A stretch of 33,186 nucleotides of DNA from positions 1 through 33,186 of the forward strand of contig NZ_CATNVB010000013.1 in the NCBI RefSeq assembly GCF_951230165.1. Reading direction: 5' to 3'. Position 1 is the stretch's first letter. Each line of letters begins with the position of its first letter. Shown here piece by piece: positions 32,872-33,186 of the stretch. Both the position numbers and the translations under genes were made by a program. The notes under the pieces are model-generated. The model was not told where the DNA came from. It made no database searches and saw only the letters and a program-made list of their open reading frames with translations. This stretch comes from Lentilactobacillus sp. Marseille-Q4993 (lineage in GTDB: Bacteria > Bacillota > Bacilli > Lactobacillales > Lactobacillaceae).

Positions 32872-33186
32872 CAAAACGTGCTCGCTCCTTCAGTCACCTC
32901 CGCTTATAAAACAGATGCACGCTATTTACACAGCCAAAACGTGCTCAAACAATCTGATTCCTACGTTTAAAAAAATAAGGGCTATTATGGCAAACCACCA
33001 TAATAACCCTTATTCCCTTAATCCTACGTAGCCAAAACGTGCTCGCTCCTTCAGTCACCTCCGCTTATAAAACAGATGCACGCTATTTACACAGCCAAAA
33101 CGTGCTCAAACAATCTGATTCCTACGTTTAAAAAAATAAGGGCTATTATGGCAAACCACCATAATAACCCTTATTCCCTTAATCCT
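32872..33186. repeat. Tandem repeat array, 161-bp period, truncated by window end
   Basis: Unit 1 is 32872-33032 and unit 2 runs from 33033 to the window end (154 of 161 bases); they are identical over the shared length. Each unit has two sub-blocks that both begin CAAAACGTGCTC (32872, 32935; 33033, 33096), and ends with a strong hairpin: arms 32975-32990 and 32998-33013 in unit 1, 33136-33151 and 33159-33174 in unit 2. Seven A precede each left arm, so on the minus strand each unit carries a complete intrinsic terminator. The copy number is unknown because the array leaves the window. No ORF inside it is credible. Confidence 0.92.

Noticed and set aside
32756-33031. Open frame of 91 residues across the repeat region
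   Set aside because: It is built from the tandem repeat and hairpin sequence, has no ribosome binding site, and its composition is not protein-like.
32872-33186. CRISPR array
   Set aside because: The period is 161 bp with no variable spacers and identical units; no cas genes are in the window.

Overview
The window looks like a chromosomal segment of a low-to-moderate-GC lactic acid bacterium, most likely a member of the Lactobacillaceae. This rests on an aggregation-promoting-factor-like LysM protein with the FWQSHGWY C-terminus, a T-box leader, an oppDFBCA peptide transporter, an Spx-family regulator, strong GGAGG ribosome binding sites, and frequent TTG/GTG starts. Genus and species cannot be fixed from the sequence alone. 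I see no rRNA, tRNA, phage, insertion sequence, plasmid origin or CRISPR array. Most of the region is ordinary housekeeping and membrane or envelope genes; the unusual material is in the non-coding DNA.

Layout. 1-1300: a terminator-like hairpin, an aldo/keto reductase (+) and a decayed copy of an intergenic palindromic repeat. 1366-7143: oppDFBCA on the minus strand, read oppD to oppA, with overlapping or touching ATPase and permease genes, a good promoter before oppD and a terminator after oppA. 7382-9238: YagU-like membrane protein followed by a GPH sugar:cation symporter (-). 9435-10028: secreted Apf-like LysM protein (-). 10218-11979: NhaC-family antiporter (-) under a T-box leader whose specifier reads UAC (Tyr). 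11980-13003: a GNAT acetyltransferase (-) and a divergent small membrane protein (+). 12987-15076: a probable operon of a choloylglycine-hydrolase-family enzyme, a TerC membrane protein and thioredoxin (-). 15498-15983: secreted NlpC/P60 hydrolase (+). 16178-17299: zinc alcohol dehydrogenase (-). 17415-17651: an intact multi-hairpin palindromic repeat. 17665-19263: histidine phosphatase, GNAT and a small unknown protein (-). 19489-22401: LTA-synthase-family sulfatase and a Kv-like potassium channel (+). 22557-23771: LytTR regulator and LiaF-like membrane protein (+). 23790-26141: PrsW protease, YumC-type ferredoxin-NADP reductase and a tiny membrane protein (-). 26290-27249: nucleoside hydrolase (+). 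27338-28156: HAD phosphatase (-). 28326-28724: Spx paralogue without the redox cysteines (-). 28919-30892: CPA1 Na+/H+ antiporter (+). 30995-32578: cytoplasmic-type 5'-nucleotidase (+). 32789-33186: a 161-bp tandem repeat, each unit carrying a hairpin terminator, running off the right edge.

How it fits together. Peptide uptake (Opp), a tyrosine-responsive transporter leader, nucleoside/nucleotide salvage (nucleoside hydrolase, 5'-nucleotidase, HAD phosphatase), ion homeostasis (NhaC, CPA1 antiporter, K+ channel, TerC), envelope maintenance (LTA synthase family, NlpC/P60, Apf, LytTR/LiaF-like, PrsW) and redox balance (thioredoxin, FNR, Spx) make up a typical lactobacillus core/accessory mix. 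Several starts were moved from the longest open frame to the codon correctly spaced from a GGAGG-like site, including TTG starts for the amidase-family enzyme, TerC, the Apf-like protein, the LTA synthase and the tiny membrane protein. Three convergent gene pairs share a bidirectional terminator that overlaps at least one coding end.
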